This document shows positions 42,937 to 51,703 of a stretch of 63,856 nt of DNA, piece by piece. The position numbers and the translations under genes are program-made. Below the pieces are notes generated by a model. It was not told where the DNA came from, searched no databases, and was given only the letters and a program-made list of their open reading frames with translations. This stretch comes from an uncultured Lachnospiraceae bacterium. Its GTDB lineage: Bacteria; Bacillota; Clostridia; Lachnospirales; Lachnospiraceae. Positions within the stretch are counted from its first letter, which is position 1, and every line of letters begins with the position of its first letter. Location of the stretch: contig CAKQYS010000011.1 of assembly GCA_934293375.1 (NCBI GenBank), positions 1-63,856 of the forward strand, read 5' to 3'.

Positions 42937-44337
42937 ATGAGTGATATGGAGAAAAAAAAGAAATACCGGCTTCTGCTGCTGACAAACAGAGACTCAGATA
43001 ATCTGGGAGATCAGGTGATAGAGGTTACAGACATTCAGTTGATTTCTACAGTAATGCAAAATCTTGGGATCAGTAATTATCATATAACAAGCCGTGCTGC
43101 CGGTATCGTGACACAGAAGTATTTAAAGACAAAGGATCCGGAATTGCTTGAGGGTGCTAAAAAGACGATTGCCAAGCAGGATCTGATCGTGTTTGGCGGT
43201 GCGCCGTTGTTTAATTACAAGTATCAGACCTTTTATGAACGAACCGCAGTGACACTGGAGATGTGTGAGGAATATCATAAGCCTGTGATTTTTTCCGCAA
43301 TTGGAGTAGAAGGTTATGATGAAGATAACGAAAAGTGTCAGAGACTGAAGAAAACATTGAATTTTGATTGTGTTAAGCAGATTACGACAAGGGATGATTA
43401 TGAATCCCTTACACAATTTAAAGAAAAAGAAGATATGCTGATCGGAAAAGTGTCGGATCCGGCGGTGTTTACGGCACCGGTTTTCAGAAACTTCGTTTCA
43501 CAGGAAAAACAGAAAAAGATTGGTGTTTTTGTGCTGCGTGCAAATGGATTTAAGGATAATAAGGTGGATTTTGACCGTGATGCATCCGCAAAGCTATGGA
43601 AGGATTTGGCGGATGTCTTAGAGGCAAGAGGTTATGATTATGAATTCATTACCAGCGGACATTTTGGGGACGAGGCATTTTTGGATCTGTTGATCAAAAA
43701 ATACAACCTGCCGGAAAGCAAATGTGTATTCAATATGAATGCACCGGACGAGCTGATTCGCCGTATTTCATCTTATGAGGGCGTGGTATCCTGCAGACTG
43801 CATCCGAGCATTATTTCATTTTCGCTGGATGTGCCGGCTGTCGGTCTGGTGTGGAATTCAAAGGTTAAATTCTTCTATGACAGCATCGGTTACGGGGACA
43901 GGGCTTTAGAGATGGAGGATATTACAGCTGAGAAGGTTGCGGATGCATTGGAAATGGCAATTTCACAAGGCGTAAAGAAATCTCCGGAGTATATGATGAC
44001 AGTATATCAGTCATTGTATAGCGGTATTCAGAAGGCACTTGGATTGGCACCGGAGGATTCACAGATGTACACCTATGAAGAGCTGCTGACGCATATCCCG
44101 GCATGGCAGGGCGATTCTGAGGCAGAAAGAGCGTTAAAGCTCAAGAGAAAATACAGACGTACCTATGGCAAATACAATGATATCTTCGAACAGTCAAAAA
44201 AGCGTGGACAGGAAGTGAAAAAACTGCGTGCCGAGGTAAAAAAATTAAAAAAACAGTTGGAAGAACAGAAAACTTTTATGCAGAAGCTGAAAGAGAAAAT
44301 CAAAGCATATGCAAAAAAACATGGGGTAATGAAGTAA
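42937..44337 (+). CDS. Polysaccharide pyruvyl transferase family protein with C-terminal coiled coil
   Basis: 466 residues. RLLLLTNRDSDNLGDQVIE and QDLIVFGGAPLFNYKYQTFY match the opening of the pyruvyltransferase family (CsaB/WcaK type), with ITTRDDYES, VSCRLHPSIISFSLDVPAVG later. Such enzymes add ketal pyruvate from PEP to surface polymers, giving them negative charge. The last 60 residues are a strong Lys/Glu/Leu coiled coil (KKLRAEVKKLKKQLEEQK). TAATG joins it to the next gene, whose product also ends in a coiled coil. The ribosome site is modest (AGGGA). Confidence 0.84.
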   Translation: MSDMEKKKKYRLLLLTNRDSDNLGDQVIEVTDIQLISTVMQNLGISNYHITSRAAGIVTQKYLKTKDPELLEGAKKTIAKQDLIVFGGAPLFNYKYQTFYERTAVTLEMCEEYHKPVIFSAIGVEGYDEDNEKCQRLKKTLNFDCVKQITTRDDYESLTQFKEKEDMLIGKVSDPAVFTAPVFRNFVSQEKQKKIGVFVLRANGFKDNKVDFDRDASAKLWKDLADVLEARGYDYEFITSGHFGDEAFLDLLIKKYNLPESKCVFNMNAPDELIRRISSYEGVVSCRLHPSIISFSLDVPAVGLVWNSKVKFFYDSIGYGDRALEMEDITAEKVADALEMAISQGVKKSPEYMMTVYQSLYSGIQKALGLAPEDSQMYTYEELLTHIPAWQGDSEAERALKLKRKYRRTYGKYNDIFEQSKKRGQEVKKLRAEVKKLKKQLEEQKTFMQKLKEKIKAYAKKHGVMK

Positions 44338-45551
44338 TGAAACAAGTTTCGGTAATCGTACCTGTGTATAACGGGGAACGATATTTGCGGCAATGTCTTG
44401 ATAGTATCTGCAATCAGACATTAAGCGATATTGAAATTATATGTGTAGATGATGGATCTACGGATAGCTCATATTCGATTTTGCAACAATATGCACAGCG
44501 GGATGATAGATTTCAGATCTATACGCAGCAGAATCAGTATGCCGGTGTGGCAAGAAATGTTGGTATTTCGCATGCGTCAGGGGAGTATCTGGTGTTCTGG
44601 GATTGTGATGACTTTTTTGAATTGCAGGCATTAGAACGGATGTATGAGACTGTGAAAATGCACAATGCAGATGTCTGTGTCTGTGGTGCCAATCAGTATT
44701 TTGAAAATAAGAATAAAGTATATCCGTTTGAATATATTCATATGGATCAGGTGCCGGGTATAGCGTTTAATCAGACGACGAATCCAAAATATATTCTGAG
44801 CTTTACAAATGCAGCTCCTTGGAACAAGATGTTCAGGCGGGAATTTGTGCTGACACATAATCTGCAGTTTCAGGCGATCAGAAATGGTAATGATGTCTAT
44901 TTTGTAGAGATGGCATTGGCATTGGCAGAGAAGATTGTGATCGTGAATGAACCGTTGGTCAATTACCGTCGGAATCAGTCGCAGGGATTGGTGAACTCTC
45001 TGGATCGTTCGGTCAGGACCCCGATTGAGACATGGATGTGTGTGGCAGCGTCGTTGCAGGAACAGGATGCATTCCCGGAGCAGAGCTATGTGAATAAGAT
45101 GTTAAATAGCATGATCTACATGCTCAGAAATATCAAACGGCATGAACCGTTTGTAGAAGCGGTACAGATGTTGCAAGATAATGCCGAGCAGCTGTGCTTG
45201 ATAGAACGGCCTGTGGATTATTATTACAACAAGAGCTATCAGGAAACGGCCGAACATCTGCTTCAGGATACACCGGATGAGTTCAAGTCATTTCTGGCAT
45301 ATCAGACTTATATCCAGCTGACGGAAAGTGGAGCACGTAACCGCAGTTTGAGACAGGATCGTGAAAAGCTGCGCGCTCAGCGCGAAAAACTTCGTCGGAC
45401 AAGAGATCAGCTTAAACATGAAAATGCACAGTTGAAGAAAGAAATAGAACAGCTGAGGCAGCAAAAAGATGCATTGCAGCATAGCCGGTCATATAGGCTT
45501 GGATGTATGCTGACATGGATTCCAAGACAATTCAAAGGTAAGGGGGAGTAA
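44337..45551 (+). CDS. GT2-family glycosyltransferase with C-terminal coiled coil
   Basis: 404 residues. A classic GT-A domain opens the protein: VSVIVPVYNGERYLRQCLDS, ICVDDGSTDSS, ARNVGISHASGEYLVFWDCD with a DxD-type DCDD, and PWNKMFRREFV. Residues about 335-385 are a highly charged coiled coil (REKLRAQREKLRRTRDQLKH) ending in SRSYRLGCML. Start overlaps the previous stop by one base (TAATG). It likely adds sugars to the polymer and may pair with the upstream protein through the coiled coils (inference). Confidence 0.92.
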   Translation: MKQVSVIVPVYNGERYLRQCLDSICNQTLSDIEIICVDDGSTDSSYSILQQYAQRDDRFQIYTQQNQYAGVARNVGISHASGEYLVFWDCDDFFELQALERMYETVKMHNADVCVCGANQYFENKNKVYPFEYIHMDQVPGIAFNQTTNPKYILSFTNAAPWNKMFRREFVLTHNLQFQAIRNGNDVYFVEMALALAEKIVIVNEPLVNYRRNQSQGLVNSLDRSVRTPIETWMCVAASLQEQDAFPEQSYVNKMLNSMIYMLRNIKRHEPFVEAVQMLQDNAEQLCLIERPVDYYYNKSYQETAEHLLQDTPDEFKSFLAYQTYIQLTESGARNRSLRQDREKLRAQREKLRRTRDQLKHENAQLKKEIEQLRQQKDALQHSRSYRLGCMLTWIPRQFKGKGE

Positions 45552-45554
45552 GTG

Positions 45555-48116
45555 ATGAGAGTGAATCATTTTTTCGGAAGGATCATAATTGTGCTGATGT
45601 TAGTGTTATGTGGCGGGGTGACTGTTCCGGTTATGGCGGCAGAATCCAATATATCTGTTACAGAAGGTGCGGATATCACCAAGACACTCAATAAGGCATT
45701 GCAGGATGCGAGAGATACTGCTACGGATGCGGCGCCTGTTACGATCACGCTGCCGGCAGGCAAGTATAATATCTCGGCAGCATTGCATATTTACAGCAAT
45801 ACCGTATTGGATCTCAATGGCAGTGTGATTACATTTACCGGAACCAACAGTAATATGATCATGACTGCAACAAATGAATTCAATACCAGCGATGCCAATA
45901 AAGGGTATACAGGTGTAAAGAATATTGTGATTCAGAATGGTACCTTTGTGGGATCGGCTTCATGTACATCTTCAATGGTGAAGCTTCAGCATGCAACAAA
46001 TGTGAAGCTTTATGGGTTGACAGTGACTGGTGGGGCTTGTAAGCACCAGGCAGAGATAGCGGCAATAGATGGATTTTATGTTACGAATTGTACATTTTCG
46101 GACATGAAGGTTGATAAGGTAGATGGAGAGAAAGCAAAGTATGAGGCTTTACAGCTGGATATACCATGTGCAACTTCGGTATACCCGTATGCGTACGAAG
46201 ACGGTACGCCGATGCGTAATGTTGAGATTACCGGCTGTACCTTTCAGAATGTGCCAAGGGGTGTGGGTACACATACCCTTCTGACAGGTGCTTACCATGA
46301 AAATATTAAAATATCCAATAATACATTTTCAGATATCAACGAAGAAGCGATTGTTGCATTGGGTTATGTGGGTTGTGAGATCAAGAATAATAAGATTGAG
46401 AGATGTGGAGCCGGTATTCTTTGTCAGATGTTTAAGAGTACAGATGATAAGTCCTCCATCTACACAACTATTATGGATGGCAAGCAGTCAAATGTGAGAA
46501 CGGTGATTAAGAATGCAAAAACAGAGATCAGTGGCAACACAATTTCTATCAAGTATACTTCCAGTACATGTGAAAAACAGGCTATCAGGGTGGAAGGCCG
46601 TGTTCTGGATACAGATCTTACCGTTGCAGACAAAACGAAAGTGCCGGCGGGAGATTATCGTATTGCCGGTGTGACGGTGAAGAACAATACGATCGTGACG
46701 GCAGGTAGTGGTATTCATATGATCGGTACGGAGGACTGTCAGGTGCAGGACAATAAGATTACCGGTGCGGAGTACTATAGTAAAGATGCCAACAGAACAA
46801 AGTATGATGGCATATTTATTGAGGCAAATGCAGCAAATGTTTTGGTATCAGGCAATACAATATCCAATGTGCCGAGAGATGGTATTTTTATCCAGAATAA
46901 AAGCACTGTTGCAGGTGTGGTCAACAATACCATAAATGGATGTGACGGACAGGGAATTCATTTGTTTGATTCTGCCGGTGTAACGGGAGGGATCACAAAT
47001 AATCAGATGACAGGCTGTCTGGGTGGCGGTATTCTTGCCAGTACCAAGTGCTCGATTGATGAGATCTCGGATAATAGCATGGGTGATATGATCCGGAAGA
47101 ACAATAAGAGCGATGGTATCTGTATTTATATGAATTCCGTTGTCAGCGGTGATATCAGAAACAACATAATCTCAAAGGCAAACGGTGCGGGTATCACAGT
47201 GACGACAGGGTCAACGGTGAATGGTAGTATTGCGAAAAACACATTGGATCAGATTCAGAAAAATGGTATATTCATATACAAGAACAGCAGTGTGAAGAAG
47301 GATATTGCGGATAATAAGCTATCGGGTGTAAGCTTGAACGGTGTCATGATCAATGACAAGGCAAATGTACTCGGTGGTGTCACAGGTAATACATTAAAGA
47401 AGGTCTCCGGGAAGGGCATTTTTGTATATGATAAGTCTCGTAAGAGTTATGTAGGCGGCGGAATTGTTAAAAATGTGATCTCGGGTGTAAAGAAACAGGG
47501 AATTGATATTTCCAGTACAAAGAAACCTCTTGGAGTTACGGATAATAAAATTACAACCGGCAGTGCAGAGGGAATTATCATTAATGTTCGGAATACAGAT
47601 GGACTGGTGACTGTGCAGGATAATACCATTACCGGAAACAATAAGGCGAATGCCATTCGTGTTGTAAAAGGAAAGGCACTTCTGGGTGGCAATAAAATTG
47701 CAAAGGTTAAGATCGGCATTTTGATCAACAAAGCTGCGAAAGCAGAGGTCCTGCCGAATGTATATGGCAAGAAAGTAAAAAAACAGCTTCAGATCGCGGG
47801 TACCTTTGCGAAGAATACCGCGAAGAAGATTACGGTGAAAAGTCTGAACGCTGCAAAGGGACAGGTGAAGCTCAACAGTACAGTGATTGCACAGGTCAAT
47901 ACATATGAGGTGCAGTATTCGACGGATCCGACATTTGCCGGCGGTGTCAGAAAAATAAATTTGACATGTGCAGATAGAGCAAAGAAGGTAAGTGCTTCGA
48001 TTAAGGGACTGAAAAAAGGAAAGACCTATTATGTGAGAATCAGTGGTTATACCATTGTTAAAAATAAAAAGGTATATTACGGATTTAGCAAACCGAAAAT
48101 GGTTATTGTGAAATAA
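45555..48116 (+). CDS. Secreted right-handed beta-helix protein
   Basis: 853 residues. Signal peptide at 1-29 (hydrophobic IIIVLMLVLCGGV, cleavage after PVMA). Residues about 60-740 are a parallel beta-helix with many Asn-ladder repeats such as VEITGCTFQNV, GNTISNVPRDGIFIQNK, NNTINGCDGQGIHLF and NNIISKANGAGITV. The last 100 residues form a fibronectin III-like module (TYEVQYSTDPTFAGGVRK...GKTYYVRISGY). Beta-helix proteins of this layout bind or modify polysaccharides (lyase, epimerase or glycosidase); no catalytic residues are identifiable. ATG at 45555 is preferred over the adjacent GTG because GGGGGAG is 6 bases upstream. Placement inside the polymer cluster suggests it acts on that polymer outside the cell. 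Confidence 0.85.
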   Translation: MRVNHFFGRIIIVLMLVLCGGVTVPVMAAESNISVTEGADITKTLNKALQDARDTATDAAPVTITLPAGKYNISAALHIYSNTVLDLNGSVITFTGTNSNMIMTATNEFNTSDANKGYTGVKNIVIQNGTFVGSASCTSSMVKLQHATNVKLYGLTVTGGACKHQAEIAAIDGFYVTNCTFSDMKVDKVDGEKAKYEALQLDIPCATSVYPYAYEDGTPMRNVEITGCTFQNVPRGVGTHTLLTGAYHENIKISNNTFSDINEEAIVALGYVGCEIKNNKIERCGAGILCQMFKSTDDKSSIYTTIMDGKQSNVRTVIKNAKTEISGNTISIKYTSSTCEKQAIRVEGRVLDTDLTVADKTKVPAGDYRIAGVTVKNNTIVTAGSGIHMIGTEDCQVQDNKITGAEYYSKDANRTKYDGIFIEANAANVLVSGNTISNVPRDGIFIQNKSTVAGVVNNTINGCDGQGIHLFDSAGVTGGITNNQMTGCLGGGILASTKCSIDEISDNSMGDMIRKNNKSDGICIYMNSVVSGDIRNNIISKANGAGITVTTGSTVNGSIAKNTLDQIQKNGIFIYKNSSVKKDIADNKLSGVSLNGVMINDKANVLGGVTGNTLKKVSGKGIFVYDKSRKSYVGGGIVKNVISGVKKQGIDISSTKKPLGVTDNKITTGSAEGIIINVRNTDGLVTVQDNTITGNNKANAIRVVKGKALLGGNKIAKVKIGILINKAAKAEVLPNVYGKKVKKQLQIAGTFAKNTAKKITVKSLNAAKGQVKLNSTVIAQVNTYEVQYSTDPTFAGGVRKINLTCADRAKKVSASIKGLKKGKTYYVRISGYTIVKNKKVYYGFSKPKMVIVK

Positions 48117-48138
48117 CATATATGCGTGGAGGTAGAAT

Positions 48139-48891
48139 ATGAATATAGCAATTATATTTGCAGGAGGTTCCGGCGTCCGTATGGGAGCCGGTATACCTAA
48201 GCAGTTTTTAGAGATCAATGGAAAACCGATTATTGTGCATACTTTGGATTTATTTGAATCTCATCCGGAGATTGATGCGATCTATATGGCTGTACTTGCG
48301 GATTACATTCCTTATATGAATAAGCTGATTCGTAAATACGGTATTGAGAAAGTAAGGAAGGTGGTCGCAGGTGGAGACAGTGGTCAGGACTCTATTTATA
48401 ATGCTCTGGCAGCAGCCAGAGAGGACAATCCGGGCGACAGTATTGTGCTGATCCATGATGGTGTCAGACCATGGATCTCATTTGATACCATTTCTAAAAA
48501 TATCGCCTGTGTGAAGGAGCATGGAAATGCGATTACATGTACTTCCTGCTACGAAACGATTATGATGAGTACAACCGGAGAGAAGGTTGAGCAGGTTCCG
48601 CTCAGAAAAAATACATTTGCGGCGCAGGCACCACAAAGCTTCCGCTTAGATGATATATTAGAAGCACATGAGATTGTGCGCAAGACGGAGAAGTGCTATG
48701 ATGACATAGTAGACTCCTGTACACTGATCCGGAGTATCGGACGGGATGCTTATATGGTAGAGGGTAACCGGGGCAATATTAAGGTGACAACGCCTGAAGA
48801 TGTGTATATGTATCGTGCACTGATTCAGTACCGTGAAAATGAACAGGCATTTGGAATCGGACAGGCGCCGGATATTTTAAAGAAGAATTAG
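48139..48891 (+). CDS. IspD/TarI-family cytidylyltransferase
   Basis: 250 residues. FAGGSGVRMGAGIPKQFLEI is the CTP-binding loop, VLIHDGVRPWIS, RKNTFAAQAPQSFRLDDILE and GNRGNIKVTTPEDVYM complete the IspD/TarI fold. Context among CDP-glycerol transferases favours TarI-like ribitol- or other polyol-phosphate cytidylyltransferase, supplying the CDP-polyol donor, over the isoprenoid enzyme IspD. No polyol-phosphate reductase (TarJ) is in the window. GGAGG before the ATG. Confidence 0.85.
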   Translation: MNIAIIFAGGSGVRMGAGIPKQFLEINGKPIIVHTLDLFESHPEIDAIYMAVLADYIPYMNKLIRKYGIEKVRKVVAGGDSGQDSIYNALAAAREDNPGDSIVLIHDGVRPWISFDTISKNIACVKEHGNAITCTSCYETIMMSTTGEKVEQVPLRKNTFAAQAPQSFRLDDILEAHEIVRKTEKCYDDIVDSCTLIRSIGRDAYMVEGNRGNIKVTTPEDVYMYRALIQYRENEQAFGIGQAPDILKKN

Positions 48892-48894
48892 ATT

Positions 48895-50208
48895 ATGAAT
48901 GCAAAGATTAAAACCTTGATCAAAAGATGTTTTGATTACACAATTGAAGATGAATACCGTGTGTTCAGGTTGAAAAGACTGCCGGTGCGGATCAGGGTAT
49001 CCCTGACCCGGTCGGCAGTTCGCAAATATGGACAAAAAAATGTAAATCCCCGTATGGTGGTGCTTCACAATTATATGGGAAGTGGTTATGGATGTAACTG
49101 CAAATATGTTACAGAGGAATTGTTAAGACGGCATGCTGATGTGGATCTGGTCTGGATTGTCAGAAATGTACAAGAACAGAAAGAGAATTTCCCAAGTGGT
49201 ATCAGACTGGTGGAGTACGGTACCAAAGAGGCTTTGCAGGCATATTTTGATGCGGCTGTATGGGTGTGTAATTACCATCTGAATGCATATTGGAATATGG
49301 GACTGGAGAAGCGTCCGGGGCAGACTTATATACAGATGTGGCATGGTTCACTGGGGATCAAACGGTTAGAGAGAGATTGTGATCTGTTTCGGGATATGCC
49401 TGCTTGGGGCTACCTTGCCCGGAAGAATTCTGTAAATACAGATATCTGGGTATCCAACAGTACATTTGAAACAGAGGTGTATCAGAGTGCATTCTGGGGT
49501 GTGCGGAATATAAAGCCACTGGGGCATCCGAGAAATGATGTGTTTTTCCTTGCAGATGACAGCGGAATACGCAAAGCTGTCAGGGATGCTCTGCAGTTAG
49601 AGAAGGAACATCATGCAGTTCTTTATGTACCGACATATCGGGAATCCGGTGCATTTCCTGCTGGGAAGCTGGTTGCGGAAAGACTGATGAATGCACTTGC
49701 AAGACGCTTTGGAGGCGTGTGGGATATGCTTGTGCGGTGTCATCCACGCATGCAAAATGGAGTGGAAGATGTTGTGCTGCATGGAGGTGTCGGTGATCCG
49801 GCCGGAGAGTCTATGCAGGGTGTAAATATGCAAAATCGGATTGTGGATGCAACAGCCTATCCTGACATTCAGGAACTGCTTGTATATGCAGATGTGGTAA
49901 TTACTGATTATTCCAGTTGTATTTTTGATTATATGTTGTCTGGAAGACCTGCATTTATTTATGCACCGGATCTGGAACAATATAATACAGAAAGAGGCTT
50001 CTACTATCCTTTAGAAGAGACACCGTTTGCGATTGCCAAGAACATGGATATACTGGAGGAAAGAATAGAAACATTTGATCAGCATGTATATGCTGCAGAG
50101 GTTGAGCGTTTTCTTGCATCGAAAGGCTGTATGGAAGATGGACAGGCTGCAAGGCGTGTGGCAGATCTGATCATGGAGGTCATTGACCATCCGGAATTTG
50201 AGAAATGA
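48895..50208 (+). CDS. CDP-glycerol/CDP-ribitol polyolphosphotransferase (TagF/TarL type)
   Basis: 437 residues. N-terminal region has ARKYGQ-like basic helix and VVLHNYMGSGYGCNCKYVTE; the transferase signatures are IQMWHGSLGIKRLERDC, WVSNSTFETEVYQ, KPLGHPRNDVFF, VLYVPTYRESGAFPAGK, VRCHPRM, VVITDYSSCIFDYMLSGRPA and YNTERGFYYP. It probably polymerises or extends the polyol-phosphate chain. It starts 3 bases after the cytidylyltransferase stop with no strong ribosome site, suggesting translational coupling to its donor-making partner. Last gene of the cluster; an inverted repeat TTTTGATCA/TGATCAAAA (50212-50249) follows. Confidence 0.88.
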   Translation: MNAKIKTLIKRCFDYTIEDEYRVFRLKRLPVRIRVSLTRSAVRKYGQKNVNPRMVVLHNYMGSGYGCNCKYVTEELLRRHADVDLVWIVRNVQEQKENFPSGIRLVEYGTKEALQAYFDAAVWVCNYHLNAYWNMGLEKRPGQTYIQMWHGSLGIKRLERDCDLFRDMPAWGYLARKNSVNTDIWVSNSTFETEVYQSAFWGVRNIKPLGHPRNDVFFLADDSGIRKAVRDALQLEKEHHAVLYVPTYRESGAFPAGKLVAERLMNALARRFGGVWDMLVRCHPRMQNGVEDVVLHGGVGDPAGESMQGVNMQNRIVDATAYPDIQELLVYADVVITDYSSCIFDYMLSGRPAFIYAPDLEQYNTERGFYYPLEETPFAIAKNMDILEERIETFDQHVYAAEVERFLASKGCMEDGQAARRVADLIMEVIDHPEFEK

Positions 50209-50318
50209 CTGTTTTGATCAGAAGATGCAAAAGCACTGTATGATCAAAATAAAGTGTGATATTGAAAAATAAAGATGAAAGAGATTGCTCTTTTGGAAGC
50301 AGAGCTGAGGAAATCACT

Positions 50319-51122
50319 ATGGATCAGAAAATGTTAGTGCTGGATATTGATGGCACATTGACGAATTCAAAGAAAGAAATTACAAACAAGACATTGGAGG
50401 CAATTATTTCCTGTCAGGAAAGAGGTCATGTGGTGGTTGTGGCATCCGGAAGACCGACGCCGGGGATTGAAAAGATAGCACAGGCATTAAAACTTGCCAG
50501 ATATGGAGGTTATGTTCTGAGTTTTAATGGAGCGAAGATTATTAATTATCAGACCAAAGAAGTGGTTTATCAAAAGACGCTTGAACCATTTCTCCTAAAA
50601 GAAATGTACGAATATAGTCTGGAACATGATCTTGGTATGATGACATACGATGAGACATCTGTGATTACAGGTACCCGGGTGGATCGATATATGGAACTCG
50701 AGGCTAGAATCAATGGAATTCCGATTCATCAGGTCAAGAATTTTGTGGATTATGTAGATTTTCCGGTCAATAAATGTTTATTGACAAAAGAGGATGATCA
50801 GGCAAAATATCATATGGAAATATTGCAGGAACGGTACAAGGATGCAGCAAGTATTTACAGATCAGAACCGTTTTTTATCGAAGTAATGGCAAAAGGAATC
50901 GACAAGGCCGCCTCTTTAGAGCAGCTGAGGCAGAGATTAGAGCTGCCACTTGAAAATATCATTGCGTGCGGTGATGGGTTCAATGATGTATCTATGATCC
51001 GGTATGCAGGCATTGGTGTGGCGATGGCAAATGCACAGCAGGAGGTGCAGGATGCAGCAGATTATGTGACCTTATCCAATGATGAGGATGGCGTAGCAGT
51101 TGCAGTAGAGAAATTTATGTAA
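50319..51122 (+). CDS. Cof-type HAD family phosphatase
   Basis: 267 residues with HAD motif I VLDIDGTLTNSKKE, motif II VVVASGRPTPG, cap domain 85-190, motif III KGIDKAASL and motif IV ACGDGFNDVSMIRYAG. This is the YidA/Cof class of sugar-phosphate or flavin phosphatases; the substrate is not predictable. ATG at 50319 chosen because GAGG lies 8 bases upstream; a GTG at 50256 would add 21 residues without a site. The structured repeat array begins 9 bases after its stop. Confidence 0.92.
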   Translation: MDQKMLVLDIDGTLTNSKKEITNKTLEAIISCQERGHVVVVASGRPTPGIEKIAQALKLARYGGYVLSFNGAKIINYQTKEVVYQKTLEPFLLKEMYEYSLEHDLGMMTYDETSVITGTRVDRYMELEARINGIPIHQVKNFVDYVDFPVNKCLLTKEDDQAKYHMEILQERYKDAASIYRSEPFFIEVMAKGIDKAASLEQLRQRLELPLENIIACGDGFNDVSMIRYAGIGVAMANAQQEVQDAADYVTLSNDEDGVAVAVEKFM

Positions 51123-51130
51123 TAAAGAAT

Positions 51131-51474
51131 GCGGAGACCTCGAATCTTCGAGGCACGGATGTGAGTATCTGTGCAAGAAAATAAGATAGGTAATTTGCAG
51201 TTATGATATGGACAGAGAACGCGAGACGGCGCACGAGGTCCGGTGGACCTCGGAACTGCGCGGACCGGAGCCCACTTTATGTGGGCGGAGACCTCGAACC
51301 TTCGAGGCACGGATGTGAGTATCTGTGCAAGAAAATAAGATAGGTAATTTGCAGTTATGATATGGACAGAGAGCGCGAGACGGCGCACGAGGTCCGGTGG
51401 ACCTCGGAACTGCGCGGACCGGAGCCCACTTTATGTGGGCGGAGACCTCGAACCTTCGAGGCACGGATGTGCCT
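51131..51474. repeat. 154-bp tandem repeat array adjoining tRNA-Gly
   Basis: Copy 1 is 51131-51284, copy 2 is 51285-51438, and a third copy begins at 51439 and matches until about 51474. Copies 1 and 2 differ at a few bases. Each is dense in hairpins (in copy 2): CCTCG/CGAGG near 51292-51307, GCACGGAT/ATCTGTGC 51307-51328, CGAGGTCC/GGACCTCG 51388-51406, GCCCAC/GTGGGC 51424-51440 across the unit junction. Each unit also holds AGAGAGCGCGAGACGG (one mismatch in copy 1), which is the 3' end of the neighbouring tRNA-Gly gene and lies in the same 154-base register (51214, 51368, 51522). Confidence 0.9.
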
Positions 51475-51477
51475 CTA

Positions 51478-51518
51478 TTGCATAAAAAAAGCATCCATAC
51501 GGATGCTTTTTTATGCAA
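51478..51518. terminator. Terminator of tRNA-Gly (bidirectional)
   Basis: TTGCATAAAAAA and its complement TTTTTTATGCAA flank GCATCC-ATAC-GGATGC, giving an 18-bp stem with one bulged A. Read from the minus strand it ends tRNA-Gly. Confidence 0.85.
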
Positions 51519-51525
51519 TAAAGAG

Positions 51526-51597
51526 AGCGCGAGACGGGACTCGAACCCGCGACCCTCTCCTTGGCAAGGAGATGCTCCACCACTGAGCCACTCGCGC
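51526..51597 (-). tRNA. tRNA-Gly (anticodon GCC)
   Basis: On the minus strand: acceptor arms GCGCGAG and CTCGCGC, anticodon loop TTGCCAA between TCTCC and GGAGA, T-arm CGGGTTCGAGTCCCG. CCA is not encoded. Its 3' end sequence recurs in the 154-bp repeats downstream. Confidence 0.96.
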
Positions 51598-51628
51598 TTA
51601 TCTTGCCGTTTCCTTAACGACAAGACAT

Positions 51629-51657
51629 ATATTATCATACCTTTATTTAGCTGTCAA
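51629..51657 (-). promoter_or_regulatory. Promoter of tRNA-Gly
   Basis: On the minus strand TTGACA, a 17-base spacer and TAATAT. The upstream AAAAAAGGTGTTGACA is identical to the sequence at the putative rRNA promoter at the window end. An imperfect leader hairpin lies at 51601-51624. Confidence 0.85.
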
Positions 51658-51703
51658 CACCTTTTTTCAAAATTTTTCAAATTTTTTTATCAATTCCCAC
51701 AAA

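Noticed and set aside
48139..48891. Isoprenoid enzyme IspD as a firm call
   Set aside because: The fold is shared with TarI, and the neighbours are polyol-phosphate transferases, so the firm gene name was withheld.
51131..51474. CRISPR-like array
   Set aside because: Units are 154 bp and fully repeated, with no short repeat/unique spacer structure and no cas genes nearby.
51201..51638. 145-residue minus-strand frame and plus-strand frames across the tRNA-Gly region
   Set aside because: They run through the tRNA gene, its terminator and the hairpin repeats; repeated reading of the 154-bp unit explains the apparent protein repeat.
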